A DNA stretch of 10,272 nucleotides from Rhodoferax sp. Its GTDB lineage: Bacteria > Pseudomonadota > Gammaproteobacteria > Burkholderiales > Burkholderiaceae. The notes under the pieces are model-generated. The model saw only the letters and a list, made by a program, of their open reading frames with translations, did not search any database and was not told where the DNA came from. Made by a program: the position numbers and the translations under genes. The first letter of the stretch is position 1. Each line of letters begins with the position of its first letter. The stretch is taken from assembly GCA_020048295.1 (NCBI GenBank), contig JAIFMT010000142.1, positions 1-10,272 on the forward strand, read 5' to 3'. Shown one piece after another: positions 1-6,151 of this stretch.

Positions 1-1
1 T

Positions 2-655
2 GCCGTACAGCTTGACGCCATAGCTGGGATACGGCAGCACCACCACATCCGCCGCCTTGACACCGCGCGCCTCCAGGTTCAGCAGCGAGGTAAAGGTAAA
101 GCCGGTGATGGCATCCACGTCGCCGCGCACCAGCATGGTTTCGCGCAACGGTGGGTCCATGGCGGTCCAGGTCACGCCTGTCACATTGTTGGCCTTGGAA
201 AAGATCGGGAAAGCCCGCCGACCCGCATCAAACACCGGCGCGCCGAGCTTCTTGCCGCTGAGGTCGGCCGGGGATTTGATGCCGGACTTCTTCAGCGCCA
301 TCACCGAGGCTGGCGTGTCGTTATAGACCATCATCACCGCCACCGGCTTGTTGGGTGCATCGGGATTGTTGGCGTGAAATTCCATCAGCGCCGCCAGATC
401 GGCAAAGCCCATGTCATAAGCGCCCGAGGCCACCCGGGTCACGGTGCCGCCCGAGCCGTTGCCCGCATCTACCGTGACATCAAGCTTGGCATCCTTGAAA
501 AAGCCCTTGGCGGCGGGTGTCAGAAACAGCGCGCTGGGGCCTTCAAAGCGCCAATCGAGCTGGAATTTGATCGGCGTGGTTTGCGCGAGTGCCGCACCCG
601 AAAGCGCGAGGGCCAATGCAGCCACACCGGTTTGGAGCAAGTGACGTTTTTTCAT
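2..655 (-). CDS. ABC transporter periplasmic substrate-binding protein, NMT1/THI5-like (partial, C-terminus outside window)
   Basis: This is a reading frame of 218 codons that starts at the ATG at 655-653 and is still open at the left edge, so about the last third of a usual 320-340 residue protein is missing. The first 25 residues form a clear Sec signal peptide: KKR, then a hydrophobic Ala/Leu stretch, then ALA before QT, giving predicted cleavage after residue 24. The mature part begins with FQLDW, the opening strand of COG0715 proteins (thiamine-precursor, nitrate, sulfonate or taurine binders). It continues with a Gly/Ser-rich ligand loop (GNGSGG, about 65-70), ASGAYDMGFAD (76-86) and a DLSGKKLG element (131-138), all typical of the fold. 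The likely role is capture of a small ligand in the periplasm for an inner-membrane ABC importer; permease and ATPase genes may lie beyond the left edge. The substrate cannot be told from this. The ribosome-binding site is weak (AAAGAA). Confidence 0.88.
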   Translation of the reverse strand, partial: MKKRHLLQTGVAALALALSGAALAQTTPIKFQLDWRFEGPSALFLTPAAKGFFKDAKLDVTVDAGNGSGGTVTRVASGAYDMGFADLAALMEFHANNPDAPNKPVAVMMVYNDTPASVMALKKSGIKSPADLSGKKLGAPVFDAGRRAFPIFSKANNVTGVTWTAMDPPLRETMLVRGDVDAITGFTFTSLLNLEARGVKAADVVVLPYPSYGVKLYG

Positions 656-714
656 GATGATTCTTTATGAGAGAAGAGGGTAAATGCTGACCACTACACC
701 CAAGCAAAAAGAAT

Positions 715-732
715 GCCTGAAACACGTCAGGC
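715..732. promoter_or_regulatory. Perfect inverted repeat in the divergent coq7/transporter intergenic region
   Basis: GCCTGA (715-720) and TCAGGC (727-732) are exact reverse complements separated by 6 bp. The element lies between the start of the transporter gene (655) and that of coq7 (804), and just upstream of a possible -10 (TACAAT, 752-757) for coq7. No T tract follows on either strand, so a terminator is unlikely. An operator for the divergent pair, or a small RNA hairpin, is possible. The function is inferred from position only. Confidence 0.3.
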
Positions 733-790
733 TGCGTCTGGCGGGCTTCTCTACAATTTGCCCCACTGCCCGATTCAACCCAACGCCCTC

Positions 791-796
791 AGGAGA
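791..796 (+). promoter_or_regulatory. Shine-Dalgarno site that fixes the coq7 start
   Basis: AGGAGA lies 7 bp before the ATG at 804. The frame is open upstream to an ATG at 684, but that longer version has no ribosome-binding site and adds 40 residues not expected in Coq7. The start at 804 is therefore preferred. Confidence 0.8.
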
Positions 797-803
797 ACGC
801 ACC

Positions 804-1424
804 ATGCTGGACCGTTTTTTGACCACTGCCGATGCCGCGCTGCGCACCGTGTTTGCCTCGCACCCGGGCGTGCAACCTTGCCCGACCGTGCCAGGCGATG
901 TCACCCATTTGTCTGAGGCTGAAAAAAAGGAATCGGCGGCGCTGATGCGCGTCAACCATGTGGGCGAGGTGTGCGCCCAGGCACTCTACACCGCGCAAGC
1001 CTTCGCCACCAAAAACGAGGCCCTGCGCGCGCACTTCATCAAAGCCAGCAACGAGGAAACCAATCACCTGGCGTGGACCGAGCAACGCCTGAAAGAGCTG
1101 GACGACCGCACCTCGCTGCTGAACCCGCTGTGGTATGCCGGGGCTTTTGGCATTGGGTTGATTGCCGGGCGGCTGGGTGACCGCGTCAGCCTGGGCTTTG
1201 TCGTAGAAACCGAAAATCAGGTGGAAGCACACCTTGACAGCCACCTTGACCGCCTGCCGGCGGGAGACCATGCGTCGCGCGCCATCGTGTCACAAATGAA
1301 GGAAGACGAAGCCCGCCACGCGCTTGACGCGCACAAGCTTGGTGCAATTGACCTGCCACTGCCAGTCAGGGGCTTGATGATGCTGGCCGGAAAGGTCATG
1401 ACCACGGTGGCGCACCGGGTTTAA
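804..1424 (+). CDS. coq7: 5-demethoxyubiquinone hydroxylase (2-polyprenyl-3-methyl-6-methoxy-1,4-benzoquinone monooxygenase)
   Basis: Coq7 carries out the C6 hydroxylation late in ubiquinone biosynthesis and is a di-iron carboxylate enzyme that sits on the inner membrane. The 206-residue product shows the full ligand set: E55 (in RVNHVGEV), E85 and H88 (EETNH), E137 (ETENQ), and E169 with H172 (EDEARH). This is the E / ExxH / E / ExxH pattern of the family on a four-helix bundle. A hydrophobic segment at about 108-122 ([16 protein letters not shown]) fits the membrane-facing quinone channel. The start at 804 is set by AGGAGA at 791-796. The gene is divergent from the transporter gene and ends 7 bp from the converging OsmC gene. 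Many Betaproteobacteria carry Coq7 where E. coli uses the unrelated flavoprotein UbiF. No key residue is missing. Confidence 0.96.
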   Translation: MLDRFLTTADAALRTVFASHPGVQPCPTVPGDVTHLSEAEKKESAALMRVNHVGEVCAQALYTAQAFATKNEALRAHFIKASNEETNHLAWTEQRLKELDDRTSLLNPLWYAGAFGIGLIAGRLGDRVSLGFVVETENQVEAHLDSHLDRLPAGDHASRAIVSQMKEDEARHALDAHKLGAIDLPLPVRGLMMLAGKVMTTVAHRV

Positions 1425-1431
1425 CCAGCCA

Positions 1432-1881
1432 TTACGCCTCCAGCACCTCAAAGCTGGTGGTGATTTCGGCAGTCTTGCCCAGCATCACGCTGGCTGAGCA
1501 GTATTTGTCGTGACTCATGGCAATGGCGCGTTTTACCGCTGCCTCGGGCACGCCCTTGGCGGTCACAGTGAAATGCATGTTGATGCGGGTAAATACCTTG
1601 GGTTCGGTGTCGGCACGCTCGGCGTTGAGCTTGACGGTGCAGCCGCGCACGTCGTGGCGGCCCTTGCGCAGGATATACACCACGTCATAGGCGGTGCAGC
1701 CACCGGTGCCGGCCAGCAGCATTTCCATCGGGCGCGGGGCCAGGTCCTGGCCGCTGAATTCCGGCTCATCGGGGTTGATGGCACCGTCCATCACCAGCAT
1801 GTGGCCGCTGCCGGTTTCGGCGACAAAACCCATGTTGGAGCGGGTGGCGAGCTTGCCGGTCCAGGTGACTGTGCATTCCAT
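1432..1881 (-). CDS. OsmC family protein, YhfA-type
   Basis: This 149-residue protein matches the small YhfA branch of the OsmC/Ohr superfamily along its length as I recall it: a VKW-like opening strand, GHMLVMDG (26-33), the PMEMLLAGTGGC helix (51-62), VVYILRKGR, and DKYCSASVML (125-134). The two cysteines expected of OsmC-fold thiol peroxidases are present, C62 and C128, together with E53. The superfamily reduces organic hydroperoxides through a Cys pair; for the YhfA branch the physiological substrate is not established, so peroxide defence is an inference. The protein is cytoplasmic, with no signal peptide. The start at 1881 has a strong ribosome-binding site, GAGGAG, on the minus strand at 1890-1895. 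The gene converges on coq7 with a 7-bp gap and no obvious terminator between them. It is divergent from ilvA across 60 bp. Confidence 0.92.
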   Translation of the reverse strand: MECTVTWTGKLATRSNMGFVAETGSGHMLVMDGAINPDEPEFSGQDLAPRPMEMLLAGTGGCTAYDVVYILRKGRHDVRGCTVKLNAERADTEPKVFTRINMHFTVTAKGVPEAAVKRAIAMSHDKYCSASVMLGKTAEITTSFEVLEA

Positions 1882-1900
1882 GCAGATAACTCCTCAAAAT

Positions 1901-1932
1901 TTGAAAAAGCGCGATTGTCGCCCGCATATCAT
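1901..1932 (+). promoter_or_regulatory. Tentative ilvA promoter very close to the start codon
   Basis: TTGAAA (1901-1906) resembles a -35 box and TATCAT (1927-1932) matches the TATAAT -10 consensus at 5 of 6 positions, but the 20-bp spacing is long. GCATAT (1924-1929) has the better spacing of 17 but a poor match. If TATCAT is used, transcription would begin only a few bases before the ATG at 1942. This fits the lack of a Shine-Dalgarno sequence there. Support is weak. Confidence 0.25.
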
Positions 1933-1941
1933 CAGCCCCCT

Positions 1942-3504
1942 ATGAAAACCTCTGAACTGACCCCGTTTGACTACCTGAAAAAAATCCTTAACGCACGCGT
2001 GTACGACGTGGCCGTCGAGTCGGCGCTGGAAAAGGCGCACACCTTGAGCCAGCGGCTGGGCAACACCGTGCTGCTCAAGCGCGAGGACCAGCAGCCGGTG
2101 CACAGCTTCAAGCTGCGCGGTGCCTACAACAAGATGGCGCACCTGAGCCCGGCGCACCTCAAAAAAGGGGTGATTTGCGCCTCGGCAGGCAACCACGCGC
2201 AGGGCGTGGCCTTGAGCGCGCAAAAGCTGGGTACGCGCGCGGTGATCGTCATGCCCACCACCACACCACAGGTCAAGGTCGATGCGGTACGCAGCTTTGG
2301 CGGCGAGGTGGTGCTGTCGGGCGACAGCTATTCCGATGCCTACGGCCACGCCGTGGCGCTGGAGAAAGCCGAAGGCCTGACCTTTGTCCACCCGTTTGAC
2401 GACCCCGACGTGATTGCCGGGCAAGGCACGATTGCCATGGAGATGCTGCGCCAGCACCAGGGCCGGCTTGATGCGGTGTTTGTGGCGATTGGCGGCGGCG
2501 GCCTGATCTCGGGGGTGGCCAACTACATCAAGGCGGTGCGCCCCGAGATCAAGGTGATTGGCGTGCAGATGAACGACTCCGATGCCATGACGCAGTCGGT
2601 GGCAGCGCAGCACCGCGTCACTTTGACCGATGTCGGGCTGTTCTCGGACGGCACGGCCGTCAAGCTGGTGGGGGCCGAAACCTTCCGCGTGGCCAGTGCG
2701 CTGGTCGATGAATACCTGCTGGTTGATACCGATGCCGTGTGCGCCGCGATCAAGGACATTTTTGTCGATACCCGCAGCATCGTCGAGCCCGCGGGTGCAC
2801 TGGCGGTGGCGGCCATCAAACAATATGTGGCCAAACACAAGTTAAAGGGCGAAACTTACGCCGCCATTTTGTGCGGTGCCAACATGAACTTTGACCGCCT
2901 GCGCTTTGTTGCCGAGCGCGCCGAAGTGGGCGAAGAGCGCGAAGCCCTGTTTGCCGTGACCATTCCTGAAGAGCGCGGCAGCTTCCGGCGCTTTTGCGAA
3001 CTCATCAGCGACCTGCCGGCCTTTGGCGGGGCCAAAACCGCACGCAATGTCACCGAATTCAACTACCGCATCAGCGACACCCGCAAAGCGCATGTGTTTG
3101 TCGGCCTGACCACCGCCGCCAGAGGCGAGTCGGCCAAAATTGCCGCACATCTGTGCAAGCACCGCTTTGAGGCGCTTGACCTCACCCACGACGATTTGGC
3201 TAAAGAACACCTTCGGCACATGGTGGGTGGTCATTCGATGCTCGCTAAAGATGAGCGATTGCTGCGCATTGTGTTCCCTGAGCGGCCTGGCGCGCTGCTC
3301 AAGTTCTTGAGCGCCATGCGCCCGGGCTGGAACATCAGCCTGTTCCACTACCGCAACCAGGGGGCTGATTACGGCCGCATTCTGGTCGGGCTACAGGTGC
3401 CCGTGGCCGACAACACCGCCTTTGCCGAGTTTTTGGCCACGCTGGGCTATCCGTGGGTGGAAGAAACCGCGAATCCGGCGTACCAGATGTTCTTGCAGTC
3501 ATGA
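1942..3504 (+). CDS. ilvA: Threonine dehydratase (threonine ammonia-lyase), biosynthetic
   Basis: IlvA deaminates L-threonine to 2-oxobutanoate, the committed step to isoleucine, in the cytoplasm with PLP. The 520-residue product has the usual length of the long, feedback-regulated form. Visible landmarks are the PLP lysine K57 in HSFKLRGAY, the SAGNHAQG loop (81-88), the phosphate-binding GGGG at 184-187, and CGANMN (311-316). Two C-terminal ACT-like domains follow at about 335-410 and 437-510; in this family they sense isoleucine and valine. The frame stays open upstream to 1510, but that extension runs antisense through the OsmC gene and encodes no IlvA sequence, so MKTSELTPFDYL at 1942 is taken as the start. 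No Shine-Dalgarno sequence precedes it (ATCAGCCCCCT), which is unusual here. The stop overlaps the next start as ATGA. Regulation by ilv-type attenuation is not visible in the 60-bp upstream gap. Confidence 0.96.
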   Translation: MKTSELTPFDYLKKILNARVYDVAVESALEKAHTLSQRLGNTVLLKREDQQPVHSFKLRGAYNKMAHLSPAHLKKGVICASAGNHAQGVALSAQKLGTRAVIVMPTTTPQVKVDAVRSFGGEVVLSGDSYSDAYGHAVALEKAEGLTFVHPFDDPDVIAGQGTIAMEMLRQHQGRLDAVFVAIGGGGLISGVANYIKAVRPEIKVIGVQMNDSDAMTQSVAAQHRVTLTDVGLFSDGTAVKLVGAETFRVASALVDEYLLVDTDAVCAAIKDIFVDTRSIVEPAGALAVAAIKQYVAKHKLKGETYAAILCGANMNFDRLRFVAERAEVGEEREALFAVTIPEERGSFRRFCELISDLPAFGGAKTARNVTEFNYRISDTRKAHVFVGLTTAARGESAKIAAHLCKHRFEALDLTHDDLAKEHLRHMVGGHSMLAKDERLLRIVFPERPGALLKFLSAMRPGWNISLFHYRNQGADYGRILVGLQVPVADNTAFAEFLATLGYPWVEETANPAYQMFLQS

Positions 3505-4475
3505 GCGCCACGCTGGACGGCAAACTGGTGGTGGCCATCAGCAGCCGTGCCCTGTTTGATTTTGAAGAAGAAAACCAGGTGTTCGAGCACGCTGATGACC
3601 GCGCCTATATGGCCTTGCAGCTACAGCGGCTCGACACGCCAGCCAAGCCCGGCGTGGCGTTCTCGCTGATCAAGAAGCTGCTGGCGTTCAACCAGCCGCC
3701 AGCAGTTGCGCACACGACAAGCCACGTGGCCACGCCAGATGCAACCAACCCCGACGCACCGCCAACCGCCCTGCCCGCCCCCAATCACCCGGTGGAGGTG
3801 GTCATTCTGTCGCGCAACGACCCGGTGTCGGGCATGCGGGTGTTTCGCTCGGCCCAGCATTACGGTCTGCCGATCGAGCGTGGCAGCTTCACGCGCGGGC
3901 AGGCCCCGTGGCGTTACCTGAAACCCTTGCACGCCAATCTGTTTTTGAGTGCGCACCTGAGCGACGTGCGCGCCGCACTGGCCGCGGGCGTGCCAGCTGC
4001 GCAGGTGTATCCGCACTCGGTGCACGCCAGCGATGCGCACCCGAGCGAGGTGCGCATTGCCTTTGACGGCGATGCGGTACTGTTTAGCGACGAGGCCGAG
4101 CGGGTCTATCAGGCGCAGGGGCTGCAGGCGTTTCACCAGCACGAGATCGACAACGCCGCGCTGCCGCTGCCCGACGGCCCGTTCAAACCACTGCTGGCCG
4201 CGCTGCAGCGGCTGCAAAACGCCGGCACCCCGGCCATGCGCATTCGCACCGCACTGGTGACTGCCCGCAGCGCACCGGCGCACGAGCGCGCCATCCGCAC
4301 GCTGATGAACTGGAACATTGAGGTCGATGAGGCCATGTTTTTAGGCGGCCTGGCCAAGGGTGAGTTTCTGCGCGAGTTTGAGCCCGACTTTTTCTTTGAC
4401 GACCAGACCGGTCACATCGAATCTGCCGCGCAGCACGTGCCCTCTGGCCATGTGGCCAGCGGCGTGCGCAACTGA
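3501..4475 (+). CDS. Cytosolic 5'-nucleotidase, cN-I type (PF06189-like)
   Basis: The product is predicted to remove the 5'-phosphate from nucleoside monophosphates in the cytoplasm. The 324 residues follow the bacterial and animal cN-I (NT5C1) pattern: LVVAISSRALFDFEEEN near the N-terminus (9-25), VEVVILSRNDPVSGMRVFRSAQHYGL (98-123), the signature FDGDAVLFSDEAE (188-200), GPFKPLLAALQRLQ (226-239), and TARSAPAHERAIRT with FFFDDQ at 298-302. The start ATG at 3501 overlaps the ilvA TGA (ATGA) and has no ribosome-binding site of its own, which points to translational re-initiation after ilvA. A Pro/Thr/Ala-rich stretch at about 66-96 interrupts the fold between the first strand region and VEVVILSRND. 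It looks like a flexible insert and is longer than I expect for the family. The preferred nucleotide (AMP, IMP or pyrimidine) cannot be told. The gene ends 6 bp from the converging RCC1 gene. Confidence 0.88.
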   Translation: MSATLDGKLVVAISSRALFDFEEENQVFEHADDRAYMALQLQRLDTPAKPGVAFSLIKKLLAFNQPPAVAHTTSHVATPDATNPDAPPTALPAPNHPVEVVILSRNDPVSGMRVFRSAQHYGLPIERGSFTRGQAPWRYLKPLHANLFLSAHLSDVRAALAAGVPAAQVYPHSVHASDAHPSEVRIAFDGDAVLFSDEAERVYQAQGLQAFHQHEIDNAALPLPDGPFKPLLAALQRLQNAGTPAMRIRTALVTARSAPAHERAIRTLMNWNIEVDEAMFLGGLAKGEFLREFEPDFFFDDQTGHIESAAQHVPSGHVASGVRN

Positions 4476-4481
4476 GTCGTG

Positions 4482-5939
4482 TCAGGGCAAGTTGGCAGGC
4501 AACACCACAGGCGTGGTGGTAACGCCACCGTTACCCTGCTGCCCCTCTTGATTGCTGCCCCAGCCCCACAACGTGTTGTCGGCCTTGAAGGCAAACGAAT
4601 GCCCCAGGCCAGGCGCAATCACCAGCCAGCCGCTTTCTGTGCCGATGCGCAGCGGCAACGCCACATCAAGGGTGCTGCCGTCACCGAGTTGGCCCTGATT
4701 ATTGGAACCCCAGGCCCACAGCGTGCCATCGGTTTTGATAGCCAGATTGTGGTAGCCACCGGCCGCCACGATGGTCCAATGCGTATCCACGCCGACCTGT
4801 GTTGGAATCCCCACATCCGCCGTCTGCAAATCAATGCCCAATTGACCGAAGCCGTTGCCACCCCAGGCAAACAGGGCACCGTCTGAGCGCACGGCCAGCG
4901 AGTGTTCGCTGCCCGCCGTAACCGAGACCCAGCGATTGGACGTGTCAGGGCCAACTTGCGTCGGCAGCAGCGCTTGCGTAGGCACTGTCGGATCGTCCAG
5001 CGCCAGCAGGCCAAGTTGCCCCTTGCTGTTGTCGCCCCAACTCCAGAGGGTGCCATCGGCACGCCGACCCAGCGTGTGCCGGGCACCCGCCGATACCGCT
5101 GTCCAGTTGGTGAAGTAATTTTTTGCCACACCGGTCTGCACCGGCACATTGCTCGGGTCAAGTGTGCCAATACCCAGTTCACCATTGGCATTGCTGCCCC
5201 AGGCCCACAAGGTGCCGTCTTTCTTCAGGGCCACCGTATGCGACTTTCCCGCTGACACTGCCACCCAGGTGGTGGCCGTGCCTACTTTGGTGGGTGCTGA
5301 TTTGTTGACGAAAGTGCCATCGCCCAGTTGCCCAAACACGTTGGAGCCCCAGGCCCACAAGGTGCCGTCGGCCCTGATGGCCACCGTGTGGAGCTCGCCT
5401 GCGGCAATTTTTGTCCATGTCTTGACGGTACCGGCCTGAGTTGGCGCCGACTTGTCGATGTTGGTACCGTCCCCCAATTGGCCAGCCAGATTCTTGCCCC
5501 AGGCAAACAGGCTGCCATCCGTTTTCAGGGCCACCGTGTGAAACCCGCCCGCTGCCACAGCATTGAACGAGGCCTTGCTGGTCAATGTGGCAATGCCGGT
5601 AACACCGTCCAGCGTGGCCGTGATGGTTTCGGTACCAACGGCAGCAGCAGTGGCCAGGCCGGTAGTAGCGACCACCGTGATGGCTGTGCCACTGGATGTC
5701 CACTTGGCGGTCTTGGTCAGGTCAGTGACGGTGCCGTCCGAATAGGTGCCCGACACGGCAAACTGCTGGGTGGAACCATAGGCAATCGTCGTCGCAACCG
5801 GCGTAACCGCCAGCGACAGCAGCGTTGGTGTCGTTGGCGTAGTGGTTGTCGTCGTGGTCGTGCTGTCACCACCGCCGCCACACCCGGCCACAAAAGCCAG
5901 TACCAGCCACGCAAGGATATTGCGAAAAGTGTTCTTCAT
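4482..5939 (-). CDS. RCC1-repeat beta-propeller lipoprotein with an Ig-like (Big) domain
   Basis: The 485-residue product starts with a lipoprotein signal: MKNTFRN, a hydrophobic core, and the lipobox VAGC with the lipidated cysteine at C20. Gly21 rather than Asp follows, so the outer membrane is likely. A GGGGDS plus Thr/Pro-rich tether (about 21-39) leads to a bacterial Ig-like (Big_2-type) domain at about 40-122, with VTPVATTIAYGSTQQFAVSGTYSDGT and ITATLDGVTG as its hallmarks. Residues 126-485 hold seven RCC1 units of about 50 residues, each with the pattern AAGxxHTVALKxDGTLWAWGxNxxGQLG. Seven is the number needed for a closed propeller. RCC1-fold domains in bacterial surface proteins mostly serve binding; no catalytic motif is visible and the partner is unknown. 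The threonine run uses mixed ACN codons, so it is not a simple slippage tract. The ribosome-binding site is weak (GAGAG). The gene stands alone, converging on the 5'-nucleotidase gene. Confidence 0.9.
   Translation of the reverse strand: MKNTFRNILAWLVLAFVAGCGGGGDSTTTTTTTTPTTPTLLSLAVTPVATTIAYGSTQQFAVSGTYSDGTVTDLTKTAKWTSSGTAITVVATTGLATAAAVGTETITATLDGVTGIATLTSKASFNAVAAGGFHTVALKTDGSLFAWGKNLAGQLGDGTNIDKSAPTQAGTVKTWTKIAAGELHTVAIRADGTLWAWGSNVFGQLGDGTFVNKSAPTKVGTATTWVAVSAGKSHTVALKKDGTLWAWGSNANGELGIGTLDPSNVPVQTGVAKNYFTNWTAVSAGARHTLGRRADGTLWSWGDNSKGQLGLLALDDPTVPTQALLPTQVGPDTSNRWVSVTAGSEHSLAVRSDGALFAWGGNGFGQLGIDLQTADVGIPTQVGVDTHWTIVAAGGYHNLAIKTDGTLWAWGSNNQGQLGDGSTLDVALPLRIGTESGWLVIAPGLGHSFAFKADNTLWGWGSNQEGQQGNGGVTTTPVVLPANLP
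4485..5564 (-). repeat. Seven tandem RCC1-encoding units (about 150 bp each)
   Basis: These units encode residues 126-485 of the lipoprotein. The start of each unit recurs as AAG..HT or a variant, and the DGTLWAWG stretch is conserved in DNA as well as protein. A 23-bp tract at 5197-5219 is identical to 5347-5369, exactly 150 bp away, and shorter near-copies lie near 4709, 4862 and 5498. Units 4 and 5 are longer because of inserted loops (for example LLALDDPTVPTQALLPTQ). The last unit is the most diverged (FKADNTLWGWG), as expected for the closing blade. Confidence 0.85.
4503..4535. other. Two adjacent perfect hairpins at the convergent 3' ends
   Basis: CACCAC (4503-4508) pairs with GTGGTG (4513-4518) around the loop AGGC. 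Overlapping it by one base, GGTAACG (4518-4524) pairs with CGTTACC (4529-4535) around CCAC. A third pairing, GGTGG (4515-4519) with CCACC (4525-4529), would exclude both. The element lies 28-60 bp past the 5'-nucleotidase stop on the plus strand and inside the last codons of the RCC1 gene on the minus strand. No T tract follows, so it is not a standard terminator. Confidence 0.35.
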
Positions 5940-6151
5940 GGACTCTCGATTCGATTAAAGGCGGGCGTCTTGCACAGGAAACGTGCGCAGCCGCCGGCAG
6001 TTTAATCGCGGCGACAGCCCTATAACGCGCAAGCTGACACCCTTTTCGGGGCAATTTCTGATTTGCGCCAAGCCAGCCCAATCAGACACCAGGCGCTGAA
6101 ACCAGCGCGTGCCGGGCTCCAAGCATCGCGTGCGCGCACCGGTAGCAGGCC
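5940..6151. other. Non-coding gap between the RCC1 lipoprotein gene and the small uncharacterised gene
   Basis: I find no gene here. There is a perfect 6-bp stem with an AAAC loop (GCGCTG 6093-6098, CAGCGC 6103-6108), which could end the upstream minus-strand transcript, though no T tract follows. An 8-bp inverted repeat, CGATTAAA (5952-5959) and TTTAATCG (6001-6008), flanks the region just before the RCC1 start. TTATAG on the minus strand (6020-6025) could be a -10 box, but no convincing -35 stands at the right distance. Confidence 0.4.

Noticed and set aside
684..803. 40-codon N-terminal extension of coq7
   Set aside because: It has no ribosome-binding site and would cover the likely promoter; AGGAGA at 791-796 selects the later start.
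656..803. TPP riboswitch before the NMT1/THI5-like transporter gene
   Set aside because: I looked for the conserved CTGAGA and ACCTGATC elements on the minus strand and did not find them as a set; thiamine control is not supported.
1510..1941. N-terminal extension of ilvA by 144 codons
   Set aside because: It runs antisense through the OsmC gene, and IlvA homology starts only at 1942.
1894..2838. Minus-strand open frame of 314 codons opposite ilvA
   Set aside because: It is antisense to the catalytic domain of ilvA, His/Arg/Gln-rich, and shows no recognisable domain.
4485..5564. CRISPR-like or satellite array suggested by regular repeats of about 150 bp
   Set aside because: The period is a whole number of codons and the repeats encode RCC1 blades in a single open frame.
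5328..6005. Plus-strand open frame of 225 codons opposite the RCC1 gene
   Set aside because: It mirrors the repeat-bearing lipoprotein gene and has no domain or ribosome-binding site of its own.
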